From positions 1 through 50,563 of the forward strand of contig VXQX01000009.1 of NCBI GenBank assembly GCA_009838765.1: a stretch of DNA of 50,563 nucleotides, given 5' to 3'. The position numbers were made by a program, and so were the translations under genes. Of this stretch, positions 1 to 8,641 are shown piece after piece (the stretch's first letter is position 1; each line of letters opens with the position of its first letter). Origin of the DNA: Gemmatimonadales bacterium. Its GTDB lineage: Bacteria > Gemmatimonadota > Gemmatimonadetes > Palauibacterales > Palauibacteraceae. Under the pieces are notes generated by a model, which did no database searches, was not told the DNA's origin, and saw only the letters and a list, made by a program, of their open reading frames with translations.

Positions 1-70
1 AACCACCCGGCGCCCACCCCCATCAACACCTCTCTATTCGCCGGCAGCGTCAGATGTGTATACCCGACCG
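1..70 (+). other. Residual Illumina Nextera P5/i5 adapter (not genomic)
   Basis: Positions 1-29 align without gaps to the Illumina P5 flow-cell oligo (20 of 29 identical). Positions 30-37 read CTCTCTAT, identical to the Nextera i5 index S502. Positions 38-70 align to the Nextera read-1 transposon adapter (28 of 33 identical, including the stretch AGATGTGTATA at 52-62). The 29+8+33 layout is exactly the library-molecule layout, and 13 of the 14 mismatches are changes to C, as expected from low-quality base calls. The ATG at 54 that opens the first reading frame lies inside the adapter and is not a real start. Confidence 0.95.
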
Positions 71-1217
71 GGAGGGGGTCCTCGCCAGCCCCCACTTCGT
101 GTTCCGCTTCGAGGAGCGTCCCGCGCGCGAAGCGGACGGAGTGTACGCGCTGGACGACTACGATCTCGCCTCGCGGCTCTCCTTCTTCCTCTGGGCCACG
201 GGCCCGGACGACGAACTGCTGGAGACCGCCGCCGAGGGCCGGCTCTCCGACCCGGCCGTGCTCGACGCGCAGGTGCGGCGGATGCTGGGCGATCCGCGCG
301 CCGAAGCCCTGGCCACGCGTTTCGCGGGACAGTGGTTCCGGCTGCAGGACCTCGAGGGCATGAACCCGGATGTCCGCCTCTATCCGGACTTCGACCAGCA
401 GCTCAAGGAGGCGATGCACCGCGAGACGGAACTGCTCTTCCACACGATCGTGCAGGAAGACCGGAGCCTGCTCGAACTGCTGACGGCCGACTACACGTTC
501 GTGAACGAGCGCCTGGCGCGGCACTACGGCATCCCGGGCGTGACGGGGACGGATTTCCGGAGAGTCGAGATCTCCGAACCCGAGCGCCGCGGCGTGATGG
601 GGCACGGCAGCATCCTCACCCTCACCTCGCACGCCAGCCGGACCTCTCCGGTCCTGCGCGGGAAGTGGGTGATGGAGGTGCTGCTGGGGACGCCTCCGCC
701 TCCGCCCCCGCCGGACGTCTCCGACCTGGAGGCGACGCCGGAGGCCGAGGAGGGTCGCTTTCTCACCGTGCGGGAGCGGCTGGAGATGCACCGGGCGAGC
801 CCGGCCTGTCGTTCGTGCCACCGCGTGATCGACCCGATCGGTCTCGCGCTGGAGTACTTCGACGGCACCGGGGCGCGGCGCATCAAGGACAGCGGGATGC
901 CGATCGATGCACAGGGCGAACTCTACGACGGCACGCCGGTGACGAGCGCGGCGGATCTGCGCGCGGCGCTTCTGGCGCGGCCGGTGCCGCTCGTGCGAGC
1001 GTTCACGGAGAACCTGCTCGCCTACGCGCTGGGCCGGCGGGTCGAGTACTACGACATGCCGACCGTGCGGTCCATCGCGCGGCAGGCCGCAGAGCAGGAC
1101 CACCGCATGTCCGCGTTCATCCTCGGCGTGGTCAACAGCCCGGCGTTCCGCTTGAAGGGGACCGAGGCCGTGGTCGACGACATGGAGGCGGAAAGCCAGG
1201 GATCCCGGGAGGACTGA
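71..1217 (+). CDS. DUF1592/DUF1588/DUF1585 cytochrome-like protein, 5'-truncated
   Basis: This is the C-terminal part (about 380 residues) of a large exported protein of the planctomycete/Gemmatimonadota DUF1587-1595-1592-1588-1585 class; the rest is cut off by the contig end. From VLASPHF onward it aligns without gaps of note to the complete paralogue at 43255-45726. DUF1592 covers roughly the first third (LASRLSFFLWATGPDDELL). DUF1588 follows, with the TPPPPPPP run and a CRSCH c-type haem motif at 808-822. DUF1585 forms the end (GVVNSPAF). The stop overlaps the start of the DUF1552 gene (TGATG), indicating translational coupling. The substrate of this family is not known to me; a haem-linked extracytoplasmic oxidoreductase or binding role is inferred from CxxCH. 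Confidence 0.9.
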
Positions 1218-2608
1218 TGGAGTTCATCACAGGGAAATACCTCTCTCGTCGGACGTTCATCCGGGGCGCGGGGGCGACGGTCGCCCTGCCGTTCCTTGAC
1301 GCCATGGTGCCGGCGGGCCGGCTGTGGGCGCGGGAGGTCGCGGATCCGACGCGGCTCGTCTGTATCGAGATGGTGCACGGTTCGGCGGGGAGCAGCGGTT
1401 TCGGGGCGGCGCAGAATTACTGGTCCCCCGCGGCGACGGGCCGGGGCTTCGACCTTTCGCCGACCGCGTTGAGTTCGCTCGAGCCGTACCGGGACTATCT
1501 CACGATCATCAGCGACACCGACGTGGAGCCGGCCGAAGCCAGACAGCCGAAGGAAATCGGGGGCGACCACTTCCGGTCGAGCGCGACGTTCCTCACCCAG
1601 GCGCATCCGAAACAGACGGAGAGTTCGGACGTCTTCGTGGGAACCTCGATGGACCAGTTGTACGCGAACCGGTTCGGGCAGGACACGCCGATCCCGTCCA
1701 TGCAGCTCTGCATCGAGAACGTCGACCAGGCGGGGGGCTGCGCGTACGGGTACGCGTGCGTCTACACGGACACGATCAGCTGGTCTTCGCCGACGCAGCC
1801 GCTTCCGATGATCCGGGATCCGCGGGTCGCGTTCGACCAGCTCTTCGGGGCCGGCGGGACGCCGGAGGCGCGGGCCGCGCGGCAGCGCTCGAGCGCGAGC
1901 ATCCTCGACTTCCTCACCGGCGAGGTCGCGAGCCTCAGGGGTCGGCTCGACCCGTCCGACCGGCAGCGCATGGACCGCTACCTCGAAAACGTGCGGGAGA
2001 TCGAGCGCCGCATCCAGCGGGTGGTGGCGCGCAACGAATCCGGCGAAGACCGGGATCTGCCGGAGGCGCCGGCCGGCGTGCCCGATTCGTTCGACGAGCA
2101 CGTGAAGCTGATGTTCGACCTGCAGGCGCTCGCGTTCCAGACGGACATGACGCGCGTGTTCTCGTTCAAGATGGGGCGCGACGCGTCGGGGCGGGTCTAT
2201 CCGGAGAGCGGCATCGACCGGGGCTTCCACCCGGCGTCGCACCACGGCGACAACGAGAACAACATCACGGACTTCGCGCAGATCAACCGCTACCACGTCG
2301 GGCTCGTTCCGTACTTCCTCGACCGGCTGAAGGAGTCGATGGAGGGGGACACGCACCTGCTCGACAAGACGATGATCGTCTATGGGTCGCCGATGGGGGA
2401 CCCGAACGTGCACAACCACAAGCGGTGCCCGCTCTTCGTGGTGGGCGGCGCGCAGGGGCGGATGGAGGGCAACCTGCACCTGCGGGCCGCGCCCGGGACG
2501 CCGATGGCGAACGTGATGCTGAGCCTCATGCACCGGCTCGGGATGGACGACGTGACGAGCTTCGGGAACAGCACCGGGGAGTTCTCGCTCGCGGAGATGG
2601 CGGACTGA
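1217..2608 (+). CDS. DUF1552 family protein, Tat-exported
   Basis: 463 residues. The N-terminus carries SRRTFIRG followed by a hydrophobic stretch, a good Tat signal, so the protein is probably exported folded. The body matches the DUF1552 family typically encoded next to DUF1592 proteins; characteristic segments include DHFRSSATFLTQAHPKQT, a His-rich ASHHGDNENN stretch and the C-terminal GTPMANVMLSLMHRLG. It starts inside the stop codon of the upstream gene (TGATG at 1215-1219) and its own stop overlaps the ankyrin gene start in the same way, so the three are one tightly coupled operon. Biochemical function is not established. The paralogue at 45723-47150 has the same gene order and the same type of overlap. 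Confidence 0.92.
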   Translation: MEFITGKYLSRRTFIRGAGATVALPFLDAMVPAGRLWAREVADPTRLVCIEMVHGSAGSSGFGAAQNYWSPAATGRGFDLSPTALSSLEPYRDYLTIISDTDVEPAEARQPKEIGGDHFRSSATFLTQAHPKQTESSDVFVGTSMDQLYANRFGQDTPIPSMQLCIENVDQAGGCAYGYACVYTDTISWSSPTQPLPMIRDPRVAFDQLFGAGGTPEARAARQRSSASILDFLTGEVASLRGRLDPSDRQRMDRYLENVREIERRIQRVVARNESGEDRDLPEAPAGVPDSFDEHVKLMFDLQALAFQTDMTRVFSFKMGRDASGRVYPESGIDRGFHPASHHGDNENNITDFAQINRYHVGLVPYFLDRLKESMEGDTHLLDKTMIVYGSPMGDPNVHNHKRCPLFVVGGAQGRMEGNLHLRAAPGTPMANVMLSLMHRLGMDDVTSFGNSTGEFSLAEMAD

Positions 2609-4389
2609 TGCGGGGCCCGCGATCGGTCGTGTTCGCGGCCGCGGCGCTGCTTGCGCTCGGGGCCGCCGCGCCGGTCGGTTCGCCGGTGGAGTCGGGCGGG
2701 CCGGATGCTCCGGTGGCCGATGCGGCCATGCGCGGCGACCTGGACGCCGTGCGGTCGTTGCTCGCCGCGGGCGCGGACGTGAACGCGGCGCGGGGCGACG
2801 GCATGACGGCACTCCACTGGGCCGCGATGAAGGGCCGGCCCGACGTGGCCGGGGTGCTGCTCGAGGCGGGCGCCGCGCTCGAGGCGGGCACGCGGCTGGG
2901 CGGGCACACGCCGCTCCACGTGGCGAGCCGCGCCGCGCACGCGCCGCTCGTCGAGGCGCTGCTGGCAGCGGGGGCCGACGCGCGCGCCGCGACGTCGACC
3001 GGCGCGACAGCGTTGCACTTCGCGGCCGCGGCCGGATCCGCCGGTGCGATCGAGGCGCTGGTGCGCCACGGCGCCGATCCGAACGCCCGGGAGCCCGAAT
3101 GGGGCCAGACGCCGCTCATGTTCGCCGCGGCGGCGGGCCGGGCCGCCGCGCTGGACGCCCTCATCGACGCGGGGGCGGACGCCTCGACCACCGCATACGT
3201 GCTCGACATCGTGGCGCGCGACGCGTGGGACCAGCTCGACCGCCGCGAACGCAACGCCCGCGTGGCCGCGCGCCGGGCGGGCCGCGCGCCGCCGGTCCCG
3301 TCACCGCGCGAAGCAGCCCCCAGGCCGACCGCCGGCCCCGGCCCCGGCCTCCAGACCGTGCGGCTCGAGGACCCCGAGGAGCCCACCTGCTCCGGCTGCC
3401 TGGGCAACTACGCCGACCTCGTCGGCACGCACGGCGGGTTGACCGCGCTGCTGCTCGCGGCGCGCGAGGGTCACCGCGACGCGGCGCTTGCCCTACTCGA
3501 CAGGGGTGCGGACATCGACCAGCGGAGCGCCGCCGACGACACGACCCCGCTGCTCATTGCGATGATCAACGGGCACTTCGACCTCGCAATGGAACTCTTC
3601 GCGCGTGGCGCCGACCCCAACCTCGCGAGCGCCGCCGGCGCCACCCCGCTGTACGCGGCGATCAACATGCACTGGGCGCCGAAGGCCCGGCATCCGCAGC
3701 CCACGGATGTGCATCAGCAGGAATGGTCGTACCTCGACGTGATGCGGACGCTGCTCGAAGCGGGCGTCGACCCGAACGCGCGGCTGGAGAAGTCCCTCTG
3801 GTTCACGACCTACAACCGGGATCTCCTGGGCGTCGACCGCACCGGCGCCACGCCCTTCTGGCGCGCCGCGCACGCGCTCGACATCGAAGCCATGAAGCTG
3901 CTCCTCGAGTACGGGGCCGATCCGGCGACGCCGACGGCGAAGGTGCCGCAGCGGCGTTACGGCCGTGGCGGAGACGATATCGATCACTCCGGGCTCGACC
4001 CGATTCCCGTCGGCGGTCCGGCCGTCCACCCCATCCATGCGGCGGCCGGCGTCGGCTACGGGCAGGGCTTCGCCGGCAACTCGCACCGCCATGTGCCGGA
4101 CGGCTGGCTTCCGGCGATGAAGTTCCTCGTCGAGGAGCTCGGCGCCGACGTGAACGCGCGCGACCACAACGGCTACACGCCCGCCCACCACGCCGCATCG
4201 CGCGGCGACAACGAGATGATCCTCTATCTCGTCGAACAGGGCGCCGACGTGACGCTCGTGGCCCGCAACGGCCAGACGACCGTCGACCTGGCCAACGGGC
4301 CGGTGCAGCGCGTGCAGCCGTTCCCGGAGACGATCGCTCTGCTCGAGAGTCTGGGGGCGAAGAACAACCACCGCTGCGTCTCCTGCTGA
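2608..4389 (+). CDS. Exported ankyrin-repeat protein
   Basis: 593 residues. An N-terminal signal peptide (FAAAALLALGAAAPVG) indicates export. At least three ankyrin clusters follow: about residues 37-195 (for example GDGMTALHWAAMKGRPDVAG), 275-330 and on to 430, and 500-560 (NGYTPAHHAASRGDNEM). A linker near residue 261 carries CSGC, and the protein ends in CVSC, so there are two CxxC pairs that could form disulfides or bind metal. The start overlaps the DUF1552 stop (TGATG), implying coexpression. The protein at 47147-49180 is a clear paralogue but lacks the internal CSGC. A periplasmic or surface scaffold for the DUF1592/DUF1552 proteins is an inference from the conserved trio. Confidence 0.9.
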   Translation: MRGPRSVVFAAAALLALGAAAPVGSPVESGGPDAPVADAAMRGDLDAVRSLLAAGADVNAARGDGMTALHWAAMKGRPDVAGVLLEAGAALEAGTRLGGHTPLHVASRAAHAPLVEALLAAGADARAATSTGATALHFAAAAGSAGAIEALVRHGADPNAREPEWGQTPLMFAAAAGRAAALDALIDAGADASTTAYVLDIVARDAWDQLDRRERNARVAARRAGRAPPVPSPREAAPRPTAGPGPGLQTVRLEDPEEPTCSGCLGNYADLVGTHGGLTALLLAAREGHRDAALALLDRGADIDQRSAADDTTPLLIAMINGHFDLAMELFARGADPNLASAAGATPLYAAINMHWAPKARHPQPTDVHQQEWSYLDVMRTLLEAGVDPNARLEKSLWFTTYNRDLLGVDRTGATPFWRAAHALDIEAMKLLLEYGADPATPTAKVPQRRYGRGGDDIDHSGLDPIPVGGPAVHPIHAAAGVGYGQGFAGNSHRHVPDGWLPAMKFLVEELGADVNARDHNGYTPAHHAASRGDNEMILYLVEQGADVTLVARNGQTTVDLANGPVQRVQPFPETIALLESLGAKNNHRCVSC

Positions 4390-4462
4390 GCTTACGTGGT
4401 CGGCGGTCCGTGCCGAGAACCTTCAACCAAGCCCGGCGACGTCAGGCCGGCCTGACCTGACC

Positions 4463-6034
4463 ATGCCGGATACCGTCACCGTCTGGGGACTGCTCGCGGG
4501 CGGTTCGGGGGAGAGTCCCGCCATCGACGCCCCCGGCCGCGATCCGCTCGACTTCACGGGTCTGCGCCGCCAGGTCGAAGAGACCGTGACCGCCCTTAAC
4601 CGGTTCGGCATCGGGCGGAACGATCGGGTGGCGATCGTCCTCCCCAACGGGCCCGAGATGGCCTCCGCCTTCGTCTCCGTGGCGTGCGCGGCCACGGCTG
4701 CGCCGCTGAACCCCGTCTACCGGCAGCCGGAATACGAGTTCTATCTTTCGGATCTCGACGCGAAGGCGGTCATCCTGGAATTCGGGAGCGACTCGCCGGC
4801 GCGGGCCGCGGCCGTGGAACGGGGGATCGCGATACTCGAGTTGTGCGTAGACCCGGAGGCGCCGGCCGGGACGTTCCACCTGGCGCGGTCGCGCACCGGC
4901 GGGGACGGGTCGGGCAGCGAGGGCCCCGAGAACGGGACCCCGGCAGCGAACGCCCTCCGGGGCGGCCTCGCGGAAGAGAACGACGTCGCCCTCATCCTGC
5001 ACACCTCCGGGACGACCTCCCGGCCCAAGATCGTGCCGCTCTCGCACCGGAACGTGTGCGCCTCGGCGCACAACGTCGCGCACACGCTGCGCCTCACGGC
5101 CGCCGACCGCTGTCTGAACGTGATGCCGCTGTTCCACATCCACGGGCTCATCGCCGCGGTCCTCGCCCCGCTCCGCGTCGGCGGCTCGATCTTCGCCACG
5201 CCCGGCTTCAACGCGCTGCGCTTCTTCTCGTGGCTCGATGAGGCGCGGCCGACCTACTACTCCGCCGTTCCCACCATGCACCAGGCGATCCTCGTGCGCG
5301 CGCCAAGGAATCGGGACGTGATCGAACGGGCCGGCCTGCGCTTCATCCGCTCGGCCTCGGCTCCCCTCCTGCCGCAGGTGATGGCGGAACTCGAGGCGAC
5401 GTTCGGCGTGCCGGTCATCGAGTCGTACGCCATGACCGAGGCCGCACACCAGATGACGAGCAACCCGCTCCCCCCCGCGGTGCGGAAGCCGGGGACGGTG
5501 GGCGTCGCGGCCGGCCCCGAGGTGTCGGTGATGGCCGAGGCGGGCCCGCAGCTCCTGCCGGCGGGCGAAGTGGGCGAGATCGTGATTCGCGGCGCGAACG
5601 TCACGCGGGGATACGAGAGCAACCCCGCGGCGAACGCCGAGGCGTTCACGGATGGGTGGTTGCGCACGGGCGACGAGGGCGTGATGGATGCCGAGGGATA
5701 CCTGAGGATCACGGGTCGTCTGAAGGAGATCATCAACCGCGGCGGGGAGAAGATATCGCCGCGCGAGATCGACGAGGCGATCCTCGACCATCCCGCGATC
5801 CGCCAGGTGGTGGCGTTTGCGATGCCGCACCCGAAGCTGGGCGAGGAGGTCGCGGCCGCGGCGGTACTCCGCCTGGGCATGACCGCGACGCCGGAGGAGA
5901 TCCGGGCGTTCGCGGCGGACCGCCTCGCCGACTTCAAGGTGCCGCGGAAGATCCTCATCATGGACGACATCCCCAAGGGTCCCACCGGCAAGCTCCAGCG
6001 CATCGGCATGGCCGAGAAGCTCGGCCTGACCTGA
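4463..6034 (+). CDS. AMP-forming acyl-CoA synthetase, oxalate-CoA ligase-like
   Basis: 523 residues, full length for the ANL superfamily. Visible motifs: phosphate-binding loop HTSGTTSRPKIVPLSHRN (about 180-197), YAMTEA (about 322), WLRTGDEG (about 400), the hinge GRLKEIINRGGEKISPREID (about 419-438) and the catalytic-lysine segment PKGPTGKLQR near the C-terminus. It would activate a carboxylate with ATP and load it onto CoA. The N-terminal segment AAPLNPVYRQPEYEFYLSD resembles oxalate-CoA ligases (Pcs60/AAE3 type), but short- or medium-chain acyl substrates cannot be excluded. It begins 73 bp after the ankyrin gene and is 13 bp upstream of the ketopantoate-reductase-like gene, so these two probably share a transcript. 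Confidence 0.88.
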   Translation: MPDTVTVWGLLAGGSGESPAIDAPGRDPLDFTGLRRQVEETVTALNRFGIGRNDRVAIVLPNGPEMASAFVSVACAATAAPLNPVYRQPEYEFYLSDLDAKAVILEFGSDSPARAAAVERGIAILELCVDPEAPAGTFHLARSRTGGDGSGSEGPENGTPAANALRGGLAEENDVALILHTSGTTSRPKIVPLSHRNVCASAHNVAHTLRLTAADRCLNVMPLFHIHGLIAAVLAPLRVGGSIFATPGFNALRFFSWLDEARPTYYSAVPTMHQAILVRAPRNRDVIERAGLRFIRSASAPLLPQVMAELEATFGVPVIESYAMTEAAHQMTSNPLPPAVRKPGTVGVAAGPEVSVMAEAGPQLLPAGEVGEIVIRGANVTRGYESNPAANAEAFTDGWLRTGDEGVMDAEGYLRITGRLKEIINRGGEKISPREIDEAILDHPAIRQVVAFAMPHPKLGEEVAAAAVLRLGMTATPEEIRAFAADRLADFKVPRKILIMDDIPKGPTGKLQRIGMAEKLGLT

Positions 6035-6047
6035 CCGCCGCCGGCTG

Positions 6048-7028
6048 ATGCGGATCTGCATCTACGGGGCCGGCGCGATCGGGGGATACCTCGGCGCGCA
6101 GCTTTCCCTCGCGGGTCGAGACGTCACCCTCATCGCGCGCGGCCCCCACCTGAAGGCGATGCAACAACACGGCGTGCGGCTGCTGATCGACGGCGAGGAG
6201 CGTGTCGCGCACCCGGTCTGCACGGACGATCCGTCGGAGGCGGGGCCTCAGGACTACGTGATCGTCACGCTCAAGGCGCATTCCGTCCCCCGGATCGTGG
6301 AGCCGATGCGGCCGCTGCTCGGGCCCGACACCGCCGTCGTCATGGCGACGAACGGTCTCCCGTGGTGGTACTTCTACGAACTCGAGGGACCGTGGCGGGA
6401 CCGCCGGCTCGAGAGCCTCGACCCCGACGGCGTGCAGTGGGACGGGATCGGTCCGGAACGCGTGATCGGCTGCGTGGTGTATGCGGCCACCGAGGTGTCG
6501 GAACCCGGCGTCATCCGGCACCTGAAATACAACCGGTTCACGCTCGGCGAGCCCAGCGGCGAGAAGACCGAACGCGTGCGGCGGCTCGCGAAGGCGATGA
6601 TCGAAGCCGGCTTTCGGGCTCCGGTCCGGGGGATCCGGAACGAGATGTGGGTGAAGCTGTGGGGGAACCTCGCCTTCAACCCGATCAGCGCGCTCACGCT
6701 GGGGACGCTGGGGACCATAGCCGGAGACCCCGACACGCGCGCGGTCGCGAAGGCGATGATGCTCGAAGGACAGGCCGTGGCCGAAGCCCTGGGCGCCCGC
6801 TTTTCGATCGACATCGAGCGGCGAATCGAGGGGATCGCGGCCGTGGGCGAGCACCGTACCTCGATGCTGCAGGACCTCGACAAGGGTCGTCCGATGGAGA
6901 TCGACGCCCTCGTCACGGCGGTCCAGGAGATGGGGCGCATGGTCGACGTCCCCACTCCCACGATCGACGTGGTCCTCGCCCTCGTCCGCCAGCGCGCCCG
7001 CATCGCCGATGCCTACCCTCCGGGCTAG
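6048..7028 (+). CDS. 2-dehydropantoate 2-reductase family protein
   Basis: 326 residues, normal for the PanE/ApbA family. The Rossmann NADP-binding motif GAGAIGGYLG lies at residues 7-16. The family motif MWVKLWGNLAFNPISALT contains the catalytic-lysine and asparagine region, and the C-terminal helical domain has the typical DLDKGRPMEID. Canonical PanE reduces ketopantoate to pantoate in coenzyme A synthesis. No other pantothenate genes are nearby and the family includes enzymes acting on other 2-oxo acids, so the substrate is uncertain. It lies 13 bp after a CoA ligase gene and 32 bp before an amidohydrolase gene on the same strand, probably one transcript. Confidence 0.85.
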   Translation: MRICIYGAGAIGGYLGAQLSLAGRDVTLIARGPHLKAMQQHGVRLLIDGEERVAHPVCTDDPSEAGPQDYVIVTLKAHSVPRIVEPMRPLLGPDTAVVMATNGLPWWYFYELEGPWRDRRLESLDPDGVQWDGIGPERVIGCVVYAATEVSEPGVIRHLKYNRFTLGEPSGEKTERVRRLAKAMIEAGFRAPVRGIRNEMWVKLWGNLAFNPISALTLGTLGTIAGDPDTRAVAKAMMLEGQAVAEALGARFSIDIERRIEGIAAVGEHRTSMLQDLDKGRPMEIDALVTAVQEMGRMVDVPTPTIDVVLALVRQRARIADAYPPG

Positions 7029-7060
7029 AACCTGAGCGTCACGACGAGCGACCCGATTCC

Positions 7061-8635
7061 ATGAGCCCTGACCTGGTCATTCGCGGCGGTCTGGTGTTCG
7101 ACGGTACGGGGGCGGAGCCGGTCAGGGCCGATGTGATCGTTCACGAGGGCTGGATTACCCACGTGGGTGCCGTCGAGGCGGAAGCGGCCACGGAGCTGGA
7201 CGCCCGCGGTCTCGCCGTCGCGCCCGGCTTCATCGACGTCCACAGCCACTCCGACTACACGCTACTCGTGGACCCGCGGGCGGTCAGCGCCATCCACCAG
7301 GGCGTGACGACGGAGGTCATCGGCAACTGCGGTCATGGCTGCTTTCCGATCAGGGATGCGGAGTTGTCGAGCCGCATCATCTACGGCTTCGACGGCAGCC
7401 TGCCGCTGGACTGGTCCACGCCCGCCGCCTATCTGGATCGGCTCGAGGAGGCCGCACCCGCCGTCAACGTCATGACGCTGGTCCCGAACGGGCAGCTGCG
7501 CCTGGCCACGCTGGGACTGGAGGGCCGTCCGGCGACGGACGACGAAGTCGCGGCCATGACGCGGCTGCTGGAGGAGGGGCTGGAGGCGGGCGCCTGGGGC
7601 TACTCCACGGGTCTGGAGTACGCGCCGGAGCAGGGCGCCGGGGAGGCGGAGATCACGGAACTCGCCCGGGTCGCGGCGCGGCGGGGCGGCTTCTACGCGA
7701 CCCACACGCGGGAGCGCGAGGACCGCGCCGACGAGGCGGTGGCCGAGGCGATTCGCACGGCACGCCACGCGGGCATCCGACTCCAGGTTTCCCACCTCGC
7801 CCCCAGAAGCGGGCCCGACCAGACGAACCGCTGCATCGACCTTGTGGACGCCGCCAGAGCCGCGGGCGACGACATCGCGTTCGACATGCACACCCGGCTC
7901 TACGGCCTGACCGTCCTCCATGCCATGCTCCCGCCACAGGTGCTGAAGGCGGGTCCGGAGGATCAGGCGCGGCTGCTCCGGACGCCTGAAGGCCGGGCGC
8001 AGATCGGCGACCACAAATCCATCATCACCGGGCTCGGGGACTGGGGCCGGATCTACCTCGTCGACAACGAGGTCTGGCCGGACATGGCACGTCTCGACTT
8101 CGAGGAGATCGCGCGCCGCCGGGGCACCACCGCCCTCGACGCCGCCTGCGACCTGCTGCTCGACAGCGTGGGCGCCGGGAAGGCGCCGATGGTGCTCCTC
8201 CGCGCCTATTCGGAGGATCAGCAGGAGGACGTCTTCTCCCATGAACTCTGCGTGCCGGCCTCCGACGCCACGGCGCTCGCCCTGAACGGACCGCTTGCGG
8301 GCGCCTCCTTCATGGGCGCCTACACGTGGGCCTCCTGGTTCTGGCGCTTCATGGTCCGGGAGACGGGTCGGCTCACGCCCGAGGAGGCGGTGTATCGGCT
8401 CAGCGGCCTGCCGGCGGAGATCGTCGGCCTCCCGGATCGGGGTCTGCTCAAGCCGGGCATGCGCGCCGATGTCGTCGCGTTCGAACCGGAGACGTTTGCC
8501 GACACCGGCACCACCTTCGAACCCAACCGGCTCGCGACGGGCATGCGCCACGTCGTGGTCAACGGCACCGTCACCCTTCGCGACGGGGCCCTCACCGGCG
8601 AACGGGCCGGCGCCGTGCTGCGAAAAGGGGCTTAG
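7061..8635 (+). CDS. N-acyl-D-amino-acid deacylase family amidohydrolase
   Basis: 524 residues. The metal-binding HSHSD motif is near residues 61-65, preceded by the typical amidohydrolase entry APGFIDV. The GNCGHGCFP segment near residue 88 matches the Cys-containing metal site of D-aminoacylases, and later histidine segments THTRERED and QVSHLAP supply further ligands. The C-terminus returns to the beta-sandwich (GMRADVVAFEP). Expected activity is hydrolysis of N-acyl-D-amino acids or related cyclic amides in the cytoplasm. No signal peptide is seen. The ATG at 7061 is chosen because it begins exactly at the conserved LVIRGGLVFDGTG strand. Its stop lies 6 bp from the stop of convergent hyuB. 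Confidence 0.87.
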   Translation: MSPDLVIRGGLVFDGTGAEPVRADVIVHEGWITHVGAVEAEAATELDARGLAVAPGFIDVHSHSDYTLLVDPRAVSAIHQGVTTEVIGNCGHGCFPIRDAELSSRIIYGFDGSLPLDWSTPAAYLDRLEEAAPAVNVMTLVPNGQLRLATLGLEGRPATDDEVAAMTRLLEEGLEAGAWGYSTGLEYAPEQGAGEAEITELARVAARRGGFYATHTREREDRADEAVAEAIRTARHAGIRLQVSHLAPRSGPDQTNRCIDLVDAARAAGDDIAFDMHTRLYGLTVLHAMLPPQVLKAGPEDQARLLRTPEGRAQIGDHKSIITGLGDWGRIYLVDNEVWPDMARLDFEEIARRRGTTALDAACDLLLDSVGAGKAPMVLLRAYSEDQQEDVFSHELCVPASDATALALNGPLAGASFMGAYTWASWFWRFMVRETGRLTPEEAVYRLSGLPAEIVGLPDRGLLKPGMRADVVAFEPETFADTGTTFEPNRLATGMRHVVVNGTVTLRDGALTGERAGAVLRKGA

Positions 8636-8641
8636 GCCGGC

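Noticed and set aside
1049-2812. Long open frame on the minus strand opposite the DUF1552 gene
   Set aside because: Arginine/proline/histidine-rich translation without any family pattern. It is a by-product of high GC at third positions of the real gene, as are similar antisense frames throughout the window.
2608-4389. Ankyrin protein as a secreted effector into host cells
   Set aside because: It has an ordinary signal peptide and is coupled to DUF1592/DUF1552 genes; no type III, IV or VI secretion genes are present. A periplasmic scaffold fits better.
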